Part shown: positions 45,722 through 55,154 of the stretch, piece after piece
How the letters are laid out: each line of letters starts with the position of its first letter
Numbering within the stretch: position 1 is the first letter of the stretch
NCBI RefSeq assembly: GCF_000430665.1
Contig: NZ_AUML01000001.1
Location: 221,582-285,581, forward strand
Reading direction: 5' to 3'
Source of the DNA: Aquimarina muelleri DSM 19832
GTDB lineage: Bacteria > Bacteroidota > Bacteroidia > Flavobacteriales > Flavobacteriaceae
Length of the DNA: 64,000 bases
Position numbers and translations under genes: made by a program
Notes under the pieces: model-generated
Seen by the model: the letters and a program-made list of their open reading frames with translations, nothing else
Told to the model about the DNA's origin: nothing
The model's database searches: none

Positions 45722-46336
45722 ATGTTAAACCGAAAAGGGGTAGTGAATAAAAAAATAAATATTGAAAAAATATTAAATGAAATCGGAGAAATTTATTCCC
45801 CATTATCCAATGAATGCCAACAGGAATTTATTGGATATTCAAAAGTTTGTACATTCAAAAAAGGGGATATTGTAGTTCGTGAAGGGCAATTTTCTGAAAA
45901 AGCGTACTTGATTATACAAGGTTCTGCTAGAGCCTATTATCTAAAAGATGGAAAAGACATTTCAGACTGGTTTACTTTTGAAAATGAGATTATGGCTTCA
46001 ATAGTAAGTTTTTTTAGTAAAGTGCCCAGTCCTCATTATGTGGAGTTTGTTGAAGACTCTATTGTTCTTGAGTTTTCAAAAGATAATGCTGATAGTCTTT
46101 GTAGTAAATATCACGATTTTGAGCGCTTTATTAGCAAAGTTGTTACCCAAACTATGTTAGGTCTGTGCGAAAGATTATATACTATTCAATTCAACAAAGC
46201 CGATGAAAGGTATAAACACTTGTTAAACATTTATCCTAACATAACAAACAGAATTCCATTAACTCATATTGCTTCCTATTTAGGAATTACACTTGAAACT
46301 TTGAGTAGAATAAGAAACCCTAAAAACCGAATTTGA
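45722..46336 (+). CDS. Crp/Fnr-family transcriptional regulator
   Basis: 204 residues: cyclic-nucleotide-binding fold (about 30-140, FKKGDIVVREGQFSEKAYLI) and a C-terminal HTH (IPLTHIASYLGITLETLSRI). The recognition helix contains E-T-L-S-R, the Glu-x-x-Ser-Arg combination with which FNR reads TTGAT half sites. The cysteines do not form an FNR-type Fe-S set, and the cAMP-binding Arg/Glu cassette is not evident, so the signal is unknown. Its own stop codon lies inside a perfect TTGAT-N4-ATCAA box. Confidence 0.88.
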   Translation: MLNRKGVVNKKINIEKILNEIGEIYSPLSNECQQEFIGYSKVCTFKKGDIVVREGQFSEKAYLIIQGSARAYYLKDGKDISDWFTFENEIMASIVSFFSKVPSPHYVEFVEDSIVLEFSKDNADSLCSKYHDFERFISKVVTQTMLGLCERLYTIQFNKADERYKHLLNIYPNITNRIPLTHIASYLGITLETLSRIRNPKNRI

Positions 46337-46346
46337 TTTATATCAA
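46333..46346. promoter_or_regulatory. FNR-type box TTGATTTATATCAA
   Basis: Perfect dyad TTGAT-N4-ATCAA, overlapping the regulator stop codon (46334-46336) and 47 bases before the next gene. Matches the predicted specificity of the regulator. Confidence 0.7.
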
Positions 46347-46392
46347 ATGATACTTCTTTCATTAGTTTGACATTTGTTAAAACAATAAAAAA

Positions 46393-46731
46393 ATGAAAGA
46401 AAATAATAAACAACTAATATCAATTTTTGGAAAATGGTGGGAACCTATTAGAAAATGGTTTTACCCAACGTGGTTACTCTATGAACTTTCAGTTCGTTTT
46501 TACGATTACGCAGTAGATGTTCATAATTATTTTATTGAAAAACAAGGTTATTTCGTTTCATACATCGGAGAAATAGGTACTCAAACTTTAGCTGTTTTTT
46601 GTAGCATAGCTACTTTTGTAATTTGTACAGCTTTTTTAACAGTGTCTGCTTGTTTTATTCTTTATAAGTTTTTTAAAATCAAAAACTTAACAGATGTTAA
46701 ATTTGAAGAGAAGATTAAAAAATATTTCTAA
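46393..46731 (+). CDS. Small membrane protein (112 residues)
   Basis: Aromatic-rich N-terminus (WWEPIRKWFYPTWLLYEL), then one or two membrane helices (about residues 60-95, LAVFCSIATFVICTAFLTVS). No family recognised. Directly downstream of the FNR-type box and five bases before the reductase gene, so probably the first gene of an FNR-controlled pair. Confidence 0.6.
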   Translation: MKENNKQLISIFGKWWEPIRKWFYPTWLLYELSVRFYDYAVDVHNYFIEKQGYFVSYIGEIGTQTLAVFCSIATFVICTAFLTVSACFILYKFFKIKNLTDVKFEEKIKKYF

Positions 46732-46736
46732 AGCAG

Positions 46737-47315
46737 ATGAAAAAAATACTAATTATAAATGGACATCCTGATAAAGAAAGTTTCAATTTTGGGCTTTCAG
46801 AATCATATAAAAAAGGGGCTAAAAAATCAAATGCTGAAATAAAAGAAATTAATATAAGAGAATTAAACTTCAACCCAAATCTTCAATTTGGATATAGAAA
46901 GAGAACAAGTTTAGAACCAGACTTATTAGATGCTCAAATCAAATTAAAGTGGGCAGACCATTTAGTTTGGGTATACCCTGTTTGGTGGAGTTCTGTGCCT
47001 GCAATAATGAAAGGATTTTTAGATCGAGTTTTACTTCCTGGATTTGCTTTTAACAAACGAGAAAAATCATTATTTAGTGACAAGTGTTTTACGGGAAAAA
47101 CTGCAAGAATAATTTGCACATTAGACCAACCTGCATGGTATTACAAATGGATTTATAGAAACCCTAGCCATAACGCCATGAAAAAAGGAACATTGAGTTT
47201 TATTGGGGTAAAAAAAGTACGAATTACAACTATTGGACCTATAAGACTTTCTAAAGAAAAGGTTAGAGTAAAATGGTTGAAAAAAGTTGAAAAATTAGGA
47301 CAAATGAATAAGTGA
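46737..47315 (+). CDS. NAD(P)H-dependent quinone oxidoreductase, flavodoxin-like fold
   Basis: 192 residues of the NQO1/KefF/MdaB family. ILIINGHPDKESFN binds FMN/FAD phosphate, and VYPVWWSSVPAIMKGFLDRVL is the typical flavin-contact segment. A cytosolic two-electron quinone reductase is likely. Members can also regulate potassium channels (KefF). Placement under the Crp/Fnr box suggests control by redox or oxygen state. Confidence 0.85.
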   Translation: MKKILIINGHPDKESFNFGLSESYKKGAKKSNAEIKEINIRELNFNPNLQFGYRKRTSLEPDLLDAQIKLKWADHLVWVYPVWWSSVPAIMKGFLDRVLLPGFAFNKREKSLFSDKCFTGKTARIICTLDQPAWYYKWIYRNPSHNAMKKGTLSFIGVKKVRITTIGPIRLSKEKVRVKWLKKVEKLGQMNK

Positions 47316-47763
47316 TAATTGACAGTAGCAATAATTACATAAGAAGAGGTGTTGTTCTTTATATTTACAACAATAACTTTTTTAAATAAATTAACATTTT
47401 AAATTATTAGAGGTTACAATTCTTCGATAGTGATCTCATGCTTTATTACTAATAAATGGAATTTTATCTATCTCCAGTTTTTATGAAGATGAAAAAAATG
47501 CATGATAAGTGGATAATTATATAAAGAATTGGTAATAGTATCTTTTTCAATAGTTAAGTAATCGACACCTTTTTTTGCGTTTCTAAGACATAAGTAATAC
47601 CAATAGAATCACTTTCTACACTAATTAGATCCGTATGTTTCATTAGGAAATTATATTTGTTGTTTTATTACTCTTGTAAATCTAAGAGTTTTGGGGGTTA
47701 TTTATCAAAAAATGTAAGTTTCTATTTTAGAAACTTACATTTTTTGATAAATTTTTTATAAGC
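47316..47763. other. 448-base convergent intergenic region
   Basis: Holds the terminator at 47701-47756. A 29-codon minus-strand ORF (47554-47643, MKHTDLISVESDSIGITYVL) looks coding-like but has stops close upstream and no ribosome site; probably a relic. Nothing else seen. Confidence 0.4.
47701..47756. terminator. Bidirectional terminator, 23-bp perfect stem
   Basis: 47701-47723 and 47729-47751 are perfectly complementary with a five-base loop; the stem core is ATGTAAGTTTCT/AGAAACTTACAT. A and T runs flank both sides, so it serves the reductase gene (+) and rpe (-). Confidence 0.85.
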
Positions 47764-48426
47764 TTATATAGCTATAATTTCTTTCAATTCTTTAATAGTT
47801 TGAGCAGGGTCAGAGCTTTTAAAAACAAAACTTCCTGCAACCAGTACATCTGCTCCTGCATCAATTAATTTTTTTGCATTTTTGCTAGTAACGCCTCCAT
47901 CAATTTCTATAATAGTATTAGCATTATTTCGTGTAATGATTTCACGTAATTGGATAATTTTTTTATAAGTGTTATCAATAAATGATTGTCCTCCAAACCC
48001 TGGATTTACACTCATTATACATACCAAATCAATATCATTAATAATATCTTCTAAAAGACTTACGCTAGTGTGTGGATTAATAGCCACTCCGGCTTGCATT
48101 CCTTCCGCTTTAATCGCTTGTAAAGTTCTGTGTAAATGTGTACAAGCTTCATAATGTACAGTTAAGATATTACTGCCTAAATCTGCAAATGTTTTAATGT
48201 ATCTATCAGGATTAACAATCATTAAATGTACATCAATGGTTTTATTTGCATGTTTTACTATATCTCGCAAAACAGGCATTCCAAAAGAAATGTTAGGTAC
48301 AAAAACACCATCCATAATATCTATATGAAACCAATCGGCTGCACTATTATTAATCATTTCTACATCGCGTTGTAAATTAGCAAAATCTGCTGCTAGTACC
48401 GAAGGGGCAATACGTTTTAAAGCCAT
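47764..48426 (-). CDS. rpe: Ribulose-phosphate 3-epimerase
   Basis: Pentose phosphate TIM-barrel enzyme. IAPSVLAADFANL, HIDIMDGVFVPNISFG, DVHLMI, VNPGFGGQSFI and EIDGGV contain the metal ligands (two His, two Asp) in canonical places. 220 residues. Its -7 box is 19 bases upstream. Confidence 0.97.
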   Translation of the reverse strand: MALKRIAPSVLAADFANLQRDVEMINNSAADWFHIDIMDGVFVPNISFGMPVLRDIVKHANKTIDVHLMIVNPDRYIKTFADLGSNILTVHYEACTHLHRTLQAIKAEGMQAGVAINPHTSVSLLEDIINDIDLVCIMSVNPGFGGQSFIDNTYKKIIQLREIITRNNANTIIEIDGGVTSKNAKKLIDAGADVLVAGSFVFKSSDPAQTIKELKEIIAI

Positions 48427-48444
48427 AAAAAAGGTTGTTTACGG

Positions 48445-48452
48445 CAAAAATA
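48445..48452 (-). promoter_or_regulatory. -7 box TATTTTTG of rpe
   Basis: Minus-strand match to TAnnTTTG 19 bases before the start codon; no clear TTG at -33. Confidence 0.45.
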
Positions 48453-48475
48453 CTATTTAAGTTTTAAATATAGTA

Positions 48476-48883
48476 TTAAGTAAGCTTCATAAATTTTTTA
48501 GTAAGATATGATATACTATCAAAATGCTCTGGATTATTTGTTTTTTCTTTGTTTAAAAATTGTTGTAATTCTTTTTGATTATAATGGTCGGATATTACGG
48601 TAAAAGAAGGATTGTATTTGCGAAGAGTAGGGGTTTTTATTTCCTTGTCTAGCATTTTAATAATGTTATAATGCCTTGCATCTTTCTTTATTTTATTAAA
48701 GATCATTTTTACAAGGTGTTTTTCTCCCTCAAGGATTTGAAAAAAATTTCTGTCAGAATATATTAATATCCCTATAATGTTTAATTTGTTATTATTGGTT
48801 TTAATAAGATCCATAAGCTGTGCTATATCATAACTTGATATTTTGGAGGTAGCTGTGCTAACATAACTGATTACATATCTCAT
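48476..48883 (-). CDS. BLUF-domain blue-light sensor (stand-alone)
   Basis: 135 residues, only the BLUF fold plus a short helical cap. The flavin pocket is present: Tyr7 (VISYVS), Asn31 (TNNNKL) and Gln49 (FFQILEG), the trio needed for photochemistry. The strand that usually carries the semi-conserved Trp or Met (W-S-M in PixD) reads YNPSFTV, so both are missing. Output would be through protein partners; none is encoded beside it. Confidence 0.85.
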   Translation of the reverse strand: MRYVISYVSTATSKISSYDIAQLMDLIKTNNNKLNIIGILIYSDRNFFQILEGEKHLVKMIFNKIKKDARHYNIIKMLDKEIKTPTLRKYNPSFTVISDHYNQKELQQFLNKEKTNNPEHFDSISYLTKKFMKLT

Positions 48884-49032
48884 AGTAAAATTTTAAAGAA
48901 ACCTACTTAAAGGTACAGGTTTTGAGGATAGGTAACTATGGTTTTTTAAGTTAAAGTATTAAAAAAAACGAGTATTTACTTGTTTATTTATTGATATTTA
49001 TGGGTTACCGTAAAGTAATTAAGAATTGCCAT

Positions 49033-49062
49033 AAAAAAAACCTCCGGTAATCAGCCGGAGGT
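49033..49062 (-). terminator. Terminator of the primary sigma factor gene
   Basis: Stem ACCTCCGG (49040-49047) / CCGGAGGT (49055-49062), loop of seven; on the minus strand it is followed by eight T. 64 bases after the stop. Confidence 0.9.
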
Positions 49063-49125
49063 CATTCATCAATCAAAAAACGAACAGTTATGTTATAAAA
49101 CTGTTTGTAGTCGCAATTTAGGTAT

Positions 49126-49989
49126 TTATCCTAAATAAGTCTTCAATATTTTACTTCTGGATGTGTGCTTTAATCTTCGTATAGCTTTTTCTTTAATCTG
49201 TCTTACACGTTCTCGGGTTAAGTCAAATGTTTCTCCGATCTCTTCAAGAGTCATAGGATGTTGGTCACCAAGCCCAAAATATAGTCTTATTACATCTGCC
49301 TCTCTAGGGGTTAATGTTTCTAACGCACGTTCTATTTCTGTTCTTAAAGATTCATGTAATAATGTTCTGTCTGGGTTTGGGGATTCTCCAGAGTTTAGTA
49401 CATCATATAAGTTAGAGTCTTCACCTTCAACTAGTGGTGCATCCATACTTACATGGCGACCAGAGTTTTTCATAGATTCTTTAACATCATTGATGGTCAT
49501 ATCTAATTCTTTTGCAATTTCTTCTGCGCTTGGAGGGCGTTCATGAGATTGTTCTAAAAAAGCATATGTTTTATTGATCTTATTGATAGATCCAATTTTG
49601 TTTAAAGGTAAACGAACAATACGAGACTGTTCTGCTAAAGCTTGTAGAATAGATTGACGAATCCACCATACAGCGTAGGATATGAATTTAAACCCTCTGG
49701 TTTCGTCAAAACGTTTAGCAGCTTTAATTAATCCTAAGTTACCTTCGTTTATTAAATCAGGGAGAGTAAGTCCTTGGTTTTGATATTGTTTAGCAACTGA
49801 TACTACGAATCTAAGGTTAGCCTTGGTTAATTTTTCAAGGGCTCTTTCGTCTCCAGCTTTAATGCGTTGCGCTAATTCTACTTCTTCATCTGCTGTAATA
49901 AGATCTACTTTCCCTATTTCTTGCAAATACTTATCTAGCGATGCAGTTTCACGATTCGTTACCTGCTTCGTAATTTTAAGTTGTCTCAT
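49126..49989 (-). CDS. rpoD: Primary sigma factor RpoD/SigA
   Basis: 287 residues, the compact Bacteroidota form lacking region 1.1 and the non-conserved insert. Region 1.2/2 starts [21 protein letters not shown]; region 2.4 [14 protein letters not shown] reads the -7 element; region 3 [12 protein letters not shown]; region 4.2 [20 protein letters not shown]. It reads the TTG/TAnnTTTG promoters seen here (established for this phylum). Its gene is followed downstream by the BLUF gene and preceded by pnp and rpsO. Confidence 0.96.
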   Translation of the reverse strand: MRQLKITKQVTNRETASLDKYLQEIGKVDLITADEEVELAQRIKAGDERALEKLTKANLRFVVSVAKQYQNQGLTLPDLINEGNLGLIKAAKRFDETRGFKFISYAVWWIRQSILQALAEQSRIVRLPLNKIGSINKINKTYAFLEQSHERPPSAEEIAKELDMTINDVKESMKNSGRHVSMDAPLVEGEDSNLYDVLNSGESPNPDRTLLHESLRTEIERALETLTPREADVIRLYFGLGDQHPMTLEEIGETFDLTRERVRQIKEKAIRRLKHTSRSKILKTYLG

Positions 49990-50152
49990 CTATTTTACCT
50001 TGAAATTTAATTATGAATATTATGGGGCTTTATCTTTTATACGTAAGATGTTATATAAATGTTACAAAATAATTGTCTTTTTTCTTGATTGACTATAAAG
50101 AGAAACTGTATGAAATTAATTTTTTACTATAAAAAAATTAAATATGTTTTAT

Positions 50153-50191
50153 AAAAAAATCACTTTTACGTTTTGTAAAAGTGATTTTTTT
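50153..50191 (-). terminator. Terminator of pnp
   Basis: 17-bp stem, AAATCACTTTTAC (to 50169) with GTAAAAGTGATTT (from 50175), five-base loop, T/A runs on both sides. 24 bases downstream of the pnp stop. Confidence 0.9.
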
Positions 50192-50214
50192 TATAATTAA
50201 TAAAAAGAAATAAA

Positions 50215-52401
50215 TTACTCTTCTCTTTTATTTGGTCTAGGTTTTCTGTCATCTCTAGGCTTGTCTCCTTCTGGTCTTGGAGGTCTAGGTAATAGAGCCT
50301 TTCTAGAAACTTTTTCTTTACGCGTTCTAGAGTCAATACCAAAATATTTCACATCAAATATATCTCCCATATTTACAACATCACTAACATTCTCAGTACG
50401 TTCCCATGCTAATTCTGAAACGTGAAGTAAAACTTCATTACCAGGAGCTTCCATATATTCTACTACTGCACCAAAATCTAACATTTTGATAACTTTAACT
50501 TCATAGACGCTATTTACTACTGGTTTAAATGTAATAGAATCAATTTTTGCTAACACAGCATCAATTCCTTCTTGACTTGTACCTAAGATTTCAACTAATC
50601 CTTCTTCTGTGATAGGATCTTCATTAATTACAATTGTAGTTCCAGTTGTTTTTTGTAATTCTTGAATTACTTTTCCTCCAGGTCCGATTAATGCACCTAT
50701 ATATTCTCCAGGAATAGTTTTGGTAACCATTTTAGGAGCGTGTGCTTTTACATCTGTGTTTGGTGTAGCAATGGTTTCTATTAATTTACCTAGGATATGT
50801 ATACGGCCTTCGGCAGCTTGCTTTAGTGCGTTTACTAAAATTTCATAAGAAAGACCTTTTACTTTAATATCCATTTGGCAGGCAGTAATTCCATCTGCAG
50901 TACCAGTAACCTTAAAATCCATATCTCCTAAATGATCTTCATCTCCTAAGATGTCAGATAAAACTGCATATTTTCCTGTTTCACTATCAGAAATTAACCC
51001 CATAGCAATACCAGAAACTGGTTTTATCATTTGTACCCCAGCGTCCATTAAAGCCATAGTTCCAGAGCATACAGTTGCCATAGAAGAAGAACCGTTAGAC
51101 TCTAATACTTCTGATACTATACGCACAGTATATGGGCAATCAGCAGGAATCATTCCTTTTAAAGCACGTTGTGCTAAGTTACCATGACCAACTTCTCTAC
51201 GAGAAGTTCCTCGTATAGGTCTTGCCTCTCCAGTACAGAAAGGAGGGAAGTTATAGTGAAGGTAGAATGTTTCTTCTCCTTCATAAGAAGGCATATCAAT
51301 TTGATTAGCTTCTCTAGAGGTTCCTAAAGTTACAGTGGCTAATGCTTGGGTTTCTCCTCTTGTAAAAATAGAAGAACCATGAGTAGAGGGTAGATAATCT
51401 ACTTCACACCAAATTGGTCTGATCTCATCTGTCTTACGGCCATCTAAACGTAACCCTTCATTTAATGTTAAATCACGAATAGCAGCCTTTTCTGCTTTAG
51501 AATAGTATTTAGATACTAAATCTCCAAAGTCTTCCAATTCTTCTTCAGAAAAAGTAGCTTTTATTTCTTCTTTTATTTCTGAAAAAGCTAAACCGCGCTC
51601 TTTTTTTGAAGAACCCGCTTTAGCAACATTGTATACTTTATCGTACGCTAAATCATGAATTTTCTTAGCTAAATCTTCATCTTCTCTTTCTGGATCGTAC
51701 TCTCTGGTTTCCTTTTTTCCAAAGGCTTCTGCTAATTTAATTTGCGCAGCACATTGTATTTTTATATGATCATGAGCGAATTTAATAGCTTCCACCATTT
51801 CTTCTTCGCTAATTTCTTTCATTTCGCCTTCTACCATCATTACAGAATCTGCAGAAGCGCCAATCATCATATCGATGTCTGATTCTTCTAACTGTGCTCT
51901 GGTAGGATTGATGATAAACTCACCATTTATGCGACCTACACGAGCTTCTGAGATAGCACACTCAAAAGGGAAGTCGGATAATTGTATTGCTGCAGAGGCT
52001 GCTAATCCTGCCATTGCATCTGGCATAACATCATCATCATGAGACATTAATTGAATCATCACTTGTGTTTCTGCGTGGTAATCTTTAGGAAACAATGGAC
52101 GCAGTACGCGATCAACTAATCTCATAGTTAATACCTCTCCATCACTTGGTCTTGCTTCTCTTTTAAAGAAACCTCCAGGATAACGACCTGATGCTGCAAA
52201 TTTCTCTCTATAATCTACTGTCAAAGGTAAGAAATCTACATCACTTTGTTTGTAATTTGAAACGACTGTACATAATAGCATACATTTGCCTGATTGTACA
52301 ACAACAGAACCATGTGCCTGTTTTGCTAATTTTCCGGTTTCAATAGAGATTTCTCTACCGTCACCAAGGTCAATGACCTCTTTGTAAACTTTTGGAATCA
52401 T
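50215..52401 (-). CDS. pnp: Polynucleotide phosphorylase
   Basis: 3'-5' phosphorolytic exoribonuclease, trimeric. 728 residues: two RNase PH domains ([20 protein letters not shown] in the first; [15 protein letters not shown] in the second), linking helical domain, KH domain ([20 protein letters not shown], about 565-620) and S1 domain ([19 protein letters not shown], about 630-700), Arg/Pro-rich tail. Preceded by a 194-base leader with strong secondary structure after the rpsO terminator. Confidence 0.97.
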   Translation of the reverse strand: MIPKVYKEVIDLGDGREISIETGKLAKQAHGSVVVQSGKCMLLCTVVSNYKQSDVDFLPLTVDYREKFAASGRYPGGFFKREARPSDGEVLTMRLVDRVLRPLFPKDYHAETQVMIQLMSHDDDVMPDAMAGLAASAAIQLSDFPFECAISEARVGRINGEFIINPTRAQLEESDIDMMIGASADSVMMVEGEMKEISEEEMVEAIKFAHDHIKIQCAAQIKLAEAFGKKETREYDPEREDEDLAKKIHDLAYDKVYNVAKAGSSKKERGLAFSEIKEEIKATFSEEELEDFGDLVSKYYSKAEKAAIRDLTLNEGLRLDGRKTDEIRPIWCEVDYLPSTHGSSIFTRGETQALATVTLGTSREANQIDMPSYEGEETFYLHYNFPPFCTGEARPIRGTSRREVGHGNLAQRALKGMIPADCPYTVRIVSEVLESNGSSSMATVCSGTMALMDAGVQMIKPVSGIAMGLISDSETGKYAVLSDILGDEDHLGDMDFKVTGTADGITACQMDIKVKGLSYEILVNALKQAAEGRIHILGKLIETIATPNTDVKAHAPKMVTKTIPGEYIGALIGPGGKVIQELQKTTGTTIVINEDPITEEGLVEILGTSQEGIDAVLAKIDSITFKPVVNSVYEVKVIKMLDFGAVVEYMEAPGNEVLLHVSELAWERTENVSDVVNMGDIFDVKYFGIDSRTRKEKVSRKALLPRPPRPEGDKPRDDRKPRPNKREE

Positions 52402-52465
52402 ATTTTTTTTTGATTCTAACCTATCGCTTTTATCAAAATGATAAAACTTGATACGTTTAATTAAA

Positions 52466-52525
52466 CATTGGTTTCCGTCTTACTCGGACGGACAAGGTTG
52501 TGTTGTTGTAGTTGTACGACCAATG
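52466..52525 (-). promoter_or_regulatory. Structured pnp leader (nested stems)
   Basis: Outer 7-bp arms CATTGGT (52466-52472) and ACCAATG (52519-52525) enclose an inner hairpin TCCGTC (52474-52479) / GACGGA (52487-52492). It lies 65-124 bases upstream of the pnp start. E. coli pnp is autoregulated through a leader stem cut by RNase III; a comparable role here is inference. Confidence 0.55.
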
Positions 52526-52565
52526 AAAAACTAAGGCATAGATTAATCTTTTTTATTATAAAAAC

Positions 52566-52592
52566 AAAAAAAGAGGCGGGAAGCCTCTCTTT
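52566..52592 (-). terminator. Terminator of rpsO
   Basis: On the minus strand AGAGGC-TTCCC-GCCTCT followed by seven T, immediately after the rpsO stop. It separates rpsO from pnp. Confidence 0.9.
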
Positions 52593-52595
52593 TCA

Positions 52596-52865
52596 TTACT
52601 TTCTTAATCCTAATTCCTTTACTATTGCACGGTATCTTAAAATATCTTTTTTAATGAGATAATCTAATAGATCTCTACGCTTTCCTACTAATTTTACTAG
52701 AGAACGCTCTGTGTTGAAATCTTTACGATTCTTTTTTAAGTGTTCAGTAAGATGAGTAATTCTGTGCGTGAATAATGCAATTTGACCTTCCGCAGAACCA
52801 CTGTCATTTTTTCCTTTACCGTGTTTAGCGAAAATTTCTTCTTTAACTTCTTTTGTTAAATACAT
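52596..52865 (-). CDS. rpsO: Ribosomal protein S15
   Basis: 89 residues from the ATG at 52865 (MYLTKEVKEEIFAKHG), the universal S15 length; a further in-frame ATG at 52901 would add 12 residues without homology. SGSAEGQIALFTHRI and HLKKNRKDFNTERSLVKLVG are S15 motifs for 16S rRNA binding. Upstream neighbour of pnp, as in many bacteria. Confidence 0.97.
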   Translation of the reverse strand: MYLTKEVKEEIFAKHGKGKNDSGSAEGQIALFTHRITHLTEHLKKNRKDFNTERSLVKLVGKRRDLLDYLIKKDILRYRAIVKELGLRK

Positions 52866-52921
52866 TCCAATATTATTTAAATGATTTTTATGTATGTCCA
52901 TAGCACTTTACTATGAGCGTG

Positions 52922-52929
52922 CAAATATA
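52922..52929 (-). promoter_or_regulatory. -7 box TATATTTG of rpsO
   Basis: Minus-strand TAnnTTTG match, 57 bases before the chosen ATG, 21 before the alternative. Confidence 0.5.
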
Positions 52930-53026
52930 CTGTTTTTTGCTTTATAATTATATTTTGTCTAAAAAAACATAAAAGCTATATTTTATTGTAAATATATTTC
53001 TTTTTTATTTTTAGCTTCAATACTTG

Positions 53027-53884
53027 TTAGTTCATTAATGGGCGATTAAGAATCAAGTTTAGGTATAAATTTATTCTTTGTTTTAGTTCGTGTCTTGGGG
53101 TTATGAAATCTAAGAAGCCGTGCTCTTTTAAAAATTCGGCAGTTTGAAATCCTTCAGGAAGTTCTTTTCCTGTGGTGTCTCTTACTATACGAGGTCCTGC
53201 GAATCCGATTAATGCTCCTGGTTCAGCAATATTGATATCTCCTAACATAGCGAAGGATGCAGTCGTTCCACCTGTTGTTGGATCTGTGCATAAAGATATA
53301 TATGGTATTCCCGCATCTGCTAATTGTGCTAACTTTGCAGAAGTTTTGGCTAATTGCATTAGGGATAATGCTGCTTCCATCATACGAGCACCTCCTGATT
53401 TGGAGATAATCATAAACGGAATTTTATGTTTTAGGGAATAGTCTGCTGCTCTGGCGATTTTTTCTCCTACTACGCTACCCATCGAGCCTCCTATGAATGA
53501 AAAATCCATGCATGCAATAACTAAATCGTTTCCACAGGATTTACCTACTGCTGTTCTTACTGCATCTTTTAGATTTGTTTTGTCTTGTGCTTCTTTAAGA
53601 CGGTCAACATATTTCTTTTTGTCTTCAAATTTAAGAGGATCTTTAGAGGTGATGCTTTTGTCTAATTCAGTAAATTTTTTACCATCAAATAAGATTTCAA
53701 AATATTCTTTGCTTCCAATTCTTACATGATATCCGTCTTCTGGACTAACGTAGAAATTTTTTTCAAGTTGTTCCGCATCTACAATTTTTCCTGTAGGAGA
53801 TTTGTACCAAAGCCCCTTAGGGACGTCTTTCTTGTCTTCGGTAGCTGTTTGTATACCTTTTTGTGTTCTCTTAAACCAAGCCAT
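53027..53884 (-). CDS. accD: Acetyl-CoA carboxylase carboxyltransferase subunit beta, zinc-less
   Basis: Makes malonyl-CoA with AccA and biotinylated AccB. The carboxyltransferase core is intact ([56 protein letters not shown]). The N-terminal ribbon, in E. coli a four-cysteine zinc site, keeps its frame ([25 protein letters not shown]) but has Ser29, Gly32, Ser47 and Asp50 in place of the cysteines. 285 residues, normal. Follows fbaA on the same strand across a hairpin. Confidence 0.96.
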   Translation of the reverse strand: MAWFKRTQKGIQTATEDKKDVPKGLWYKSPTGKIVDAEQLEKNFYVSPEDGYHVRIGSKEYFEILFDGKKFTELDKSITSKDPLKFEDKKKYVDRLKEAQDKTNLKDAVRTAVGKSCGNDLVIACMDFSFIGGSMGSVVGEKIARAADYSLKHKIPFMIISKSGGARMMEAALSLMQLAKTSAKLAQLADAGIPYISLCTDPTTGGTTASFAMLGDINIAEPGALIGFAGPRIVRDTTGKELPEGFQTAEFLKEHGFLDFITPRHELKQRINLYLNLILNRPLMN

Positions 53885-53905
53885 AAATTTATATTATATT
53901 AAGAA

Positions 53906-53934
53906 AGCTGAAACTTTGTAAAAAAGTTTCAGCT
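53906..53934 (-). terminator. Hairpin between fbaA and accD
   Basis: 12-bp stem AGCTGAAACTTT (53906-53917) / AAAGTTTCAGCT (53923-53934), five-base loop. On the minus strand only a short T stretch follows, so it may act as a partial terminator or 3'-end stabiliser. Confidence 0.6.
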
Positions 53935-53947
53935 CTGGTTTTAGTGT

Positions 53948-55015
53948 TTACAATGTGTTTACATTGTTTAGATCCTCAAATGCTTTTTTAAGACGAGTTT
54001 TAAAAGTAACTTCACCTTCTCGTAGCCATTTTCTTGGATCATAATATTTTTTATTAGGTTCTTCAGATCCCTCTGGATTGCCTATTTGTGTTTTTAGGTA
54101 TTCAATATTGTTTACCATATAGTCGCGTATACCTTCGTTAAAAGCAAACTGTAGGTCTGTATCAATATTCATTTTAATAACTCCGTATCCTATAGCCTCT
54201 CTTATTTCTTCTAAAGTAGAACCGCTACCTCCATGAAACACAAAATCGATGTGGTTATGCTCGACTCCATATTTTTCTGAAATAAATTCTTGAGAGTTTT
54301 TAAGAATTTTTGGGGTTAATTTTACATTTCCTGGTTTGTATACACCATGTACATTACCAAAAGCAGCAGCAATAGTGAATTTATCACTTATTTTACTTAA
54401 CTCTTCATAAGCATATGCAACTTCTTCTGGTTGTGTGTATAGTTTAGAGTCATCTACGTCACTATTGTCAACTCCATCTTCTTCTCCACCAGTTATACCA
54501 AGTTCAATCTCTAAAGTCATCCCCATTTTACTCATGCGAGATAAGTACTCTTTACAGATTTCTATGTTTTCTTCGATTGGTTCTTCCGATAAATCAATCA
54601 TATGAGAACTGTATAAGGATTTCCCTGTTTCTTTATAAAACTCTTCTCCAGCATCTAATAAGCCATCGATCCATGGAAGCAGTTTTTTTGCACAATGGTC
54701 AGTGTGTAAAATAACAGGAACTCCATAGGCCTCTGCTAATAAATGTACATGTTTTGCTCCAGCTATTCCTCCAGCTATAGCAGCTTTTTGATTTTCATTA
54801 GATAATCCTTTTCCTGCATTAAACTGTGCTCCACCATTAGAGAATTGAATAATTACAGGAGAGTTTAATTCTGCTGCGGTTTCTAAAACGGCATTTATAG
54901 AATTAGAACCGATGACATTAACAGCAGGTAATGCAAAAGCTTTTTCTTTTGCATATTTAAAAATAGCTTGCACTTGATCTCCTGTTGCAACCCCTGGTTT
55001 GATGTTGTGACTCAT
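53948..55015 (-). CDS. fbaA: Class II fructose-bisphosphate aldolase
   Basis: Zinc-dependent glycolytic and gluconeogenic aldolase. HTDHC at residues 104-108 holds the catalytic Asp and a zinc His; EIELGITGGEEDGVD and FVFHGGSGST are class II signatures; KMNIDTDLQ near the end binds the phosphate. 355 residues, the E. coli-type subclass A. -7 box close upstream. Confidence 0.96.
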   Translation of the reverse strand: MSHNIKPGVATGDQVQAIFKYAKEKAFALPAVNVIGSNSINAVLETAAELNSPVIIQFSNGGAQFNAGKGLSNENQKAAIAGGIAGAKHVHLLAEAYGVPVILHTDHCAKKLLPWIDGLLDAGEEFYKETGKSLYSSHMIDLSEEPIEENIEICKEYLSRMSKMGMTLEIELGITGGEEDGVDNSDVDDSKLYTQPEEVAYAYEELSKISDKFTIAAAFGNVHGVYKPGNVKLTPKILKNSQEFISEKYGVEHNHIDFVFHGGSGSTLEEIREAIGYGVIKMNIDTDLQFAFNEGIRDYMVNNIEYLKTQIGNPEGSEEPNKKYYDPRKWLREGEVTFKTRLKKAFEDLNNVNTL

Positions 55016-55040
55016 AATTTAGTTTTGGTTTATAAGCTTA

Positions 55041-55048
55041 CAAAAATA
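55041..55048 (-). promoter_or_regulatory. -7 box TATTTTTG of fbaA
   Basis: Minus-strand TAnnTTTG match 26 bases before the start codon. Confidence 0.5.
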
Positions 55049-55154
55049 GTAAAATTATACGGAAAGCGATAAGAATAAAATAATCATTAAAATTTAGGGT
55101 TAAACATTCTGAAAATTTTAGAGATAGGGGATGTTGGTTTTGTTATAAGCTAAA

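Noticed and set aside
47554..47643. 29-residue minus-strand ORF in the region before rpe
   Set aside because: Short, with stops immediately upstream and no ribosome site; probably decayed sequence.
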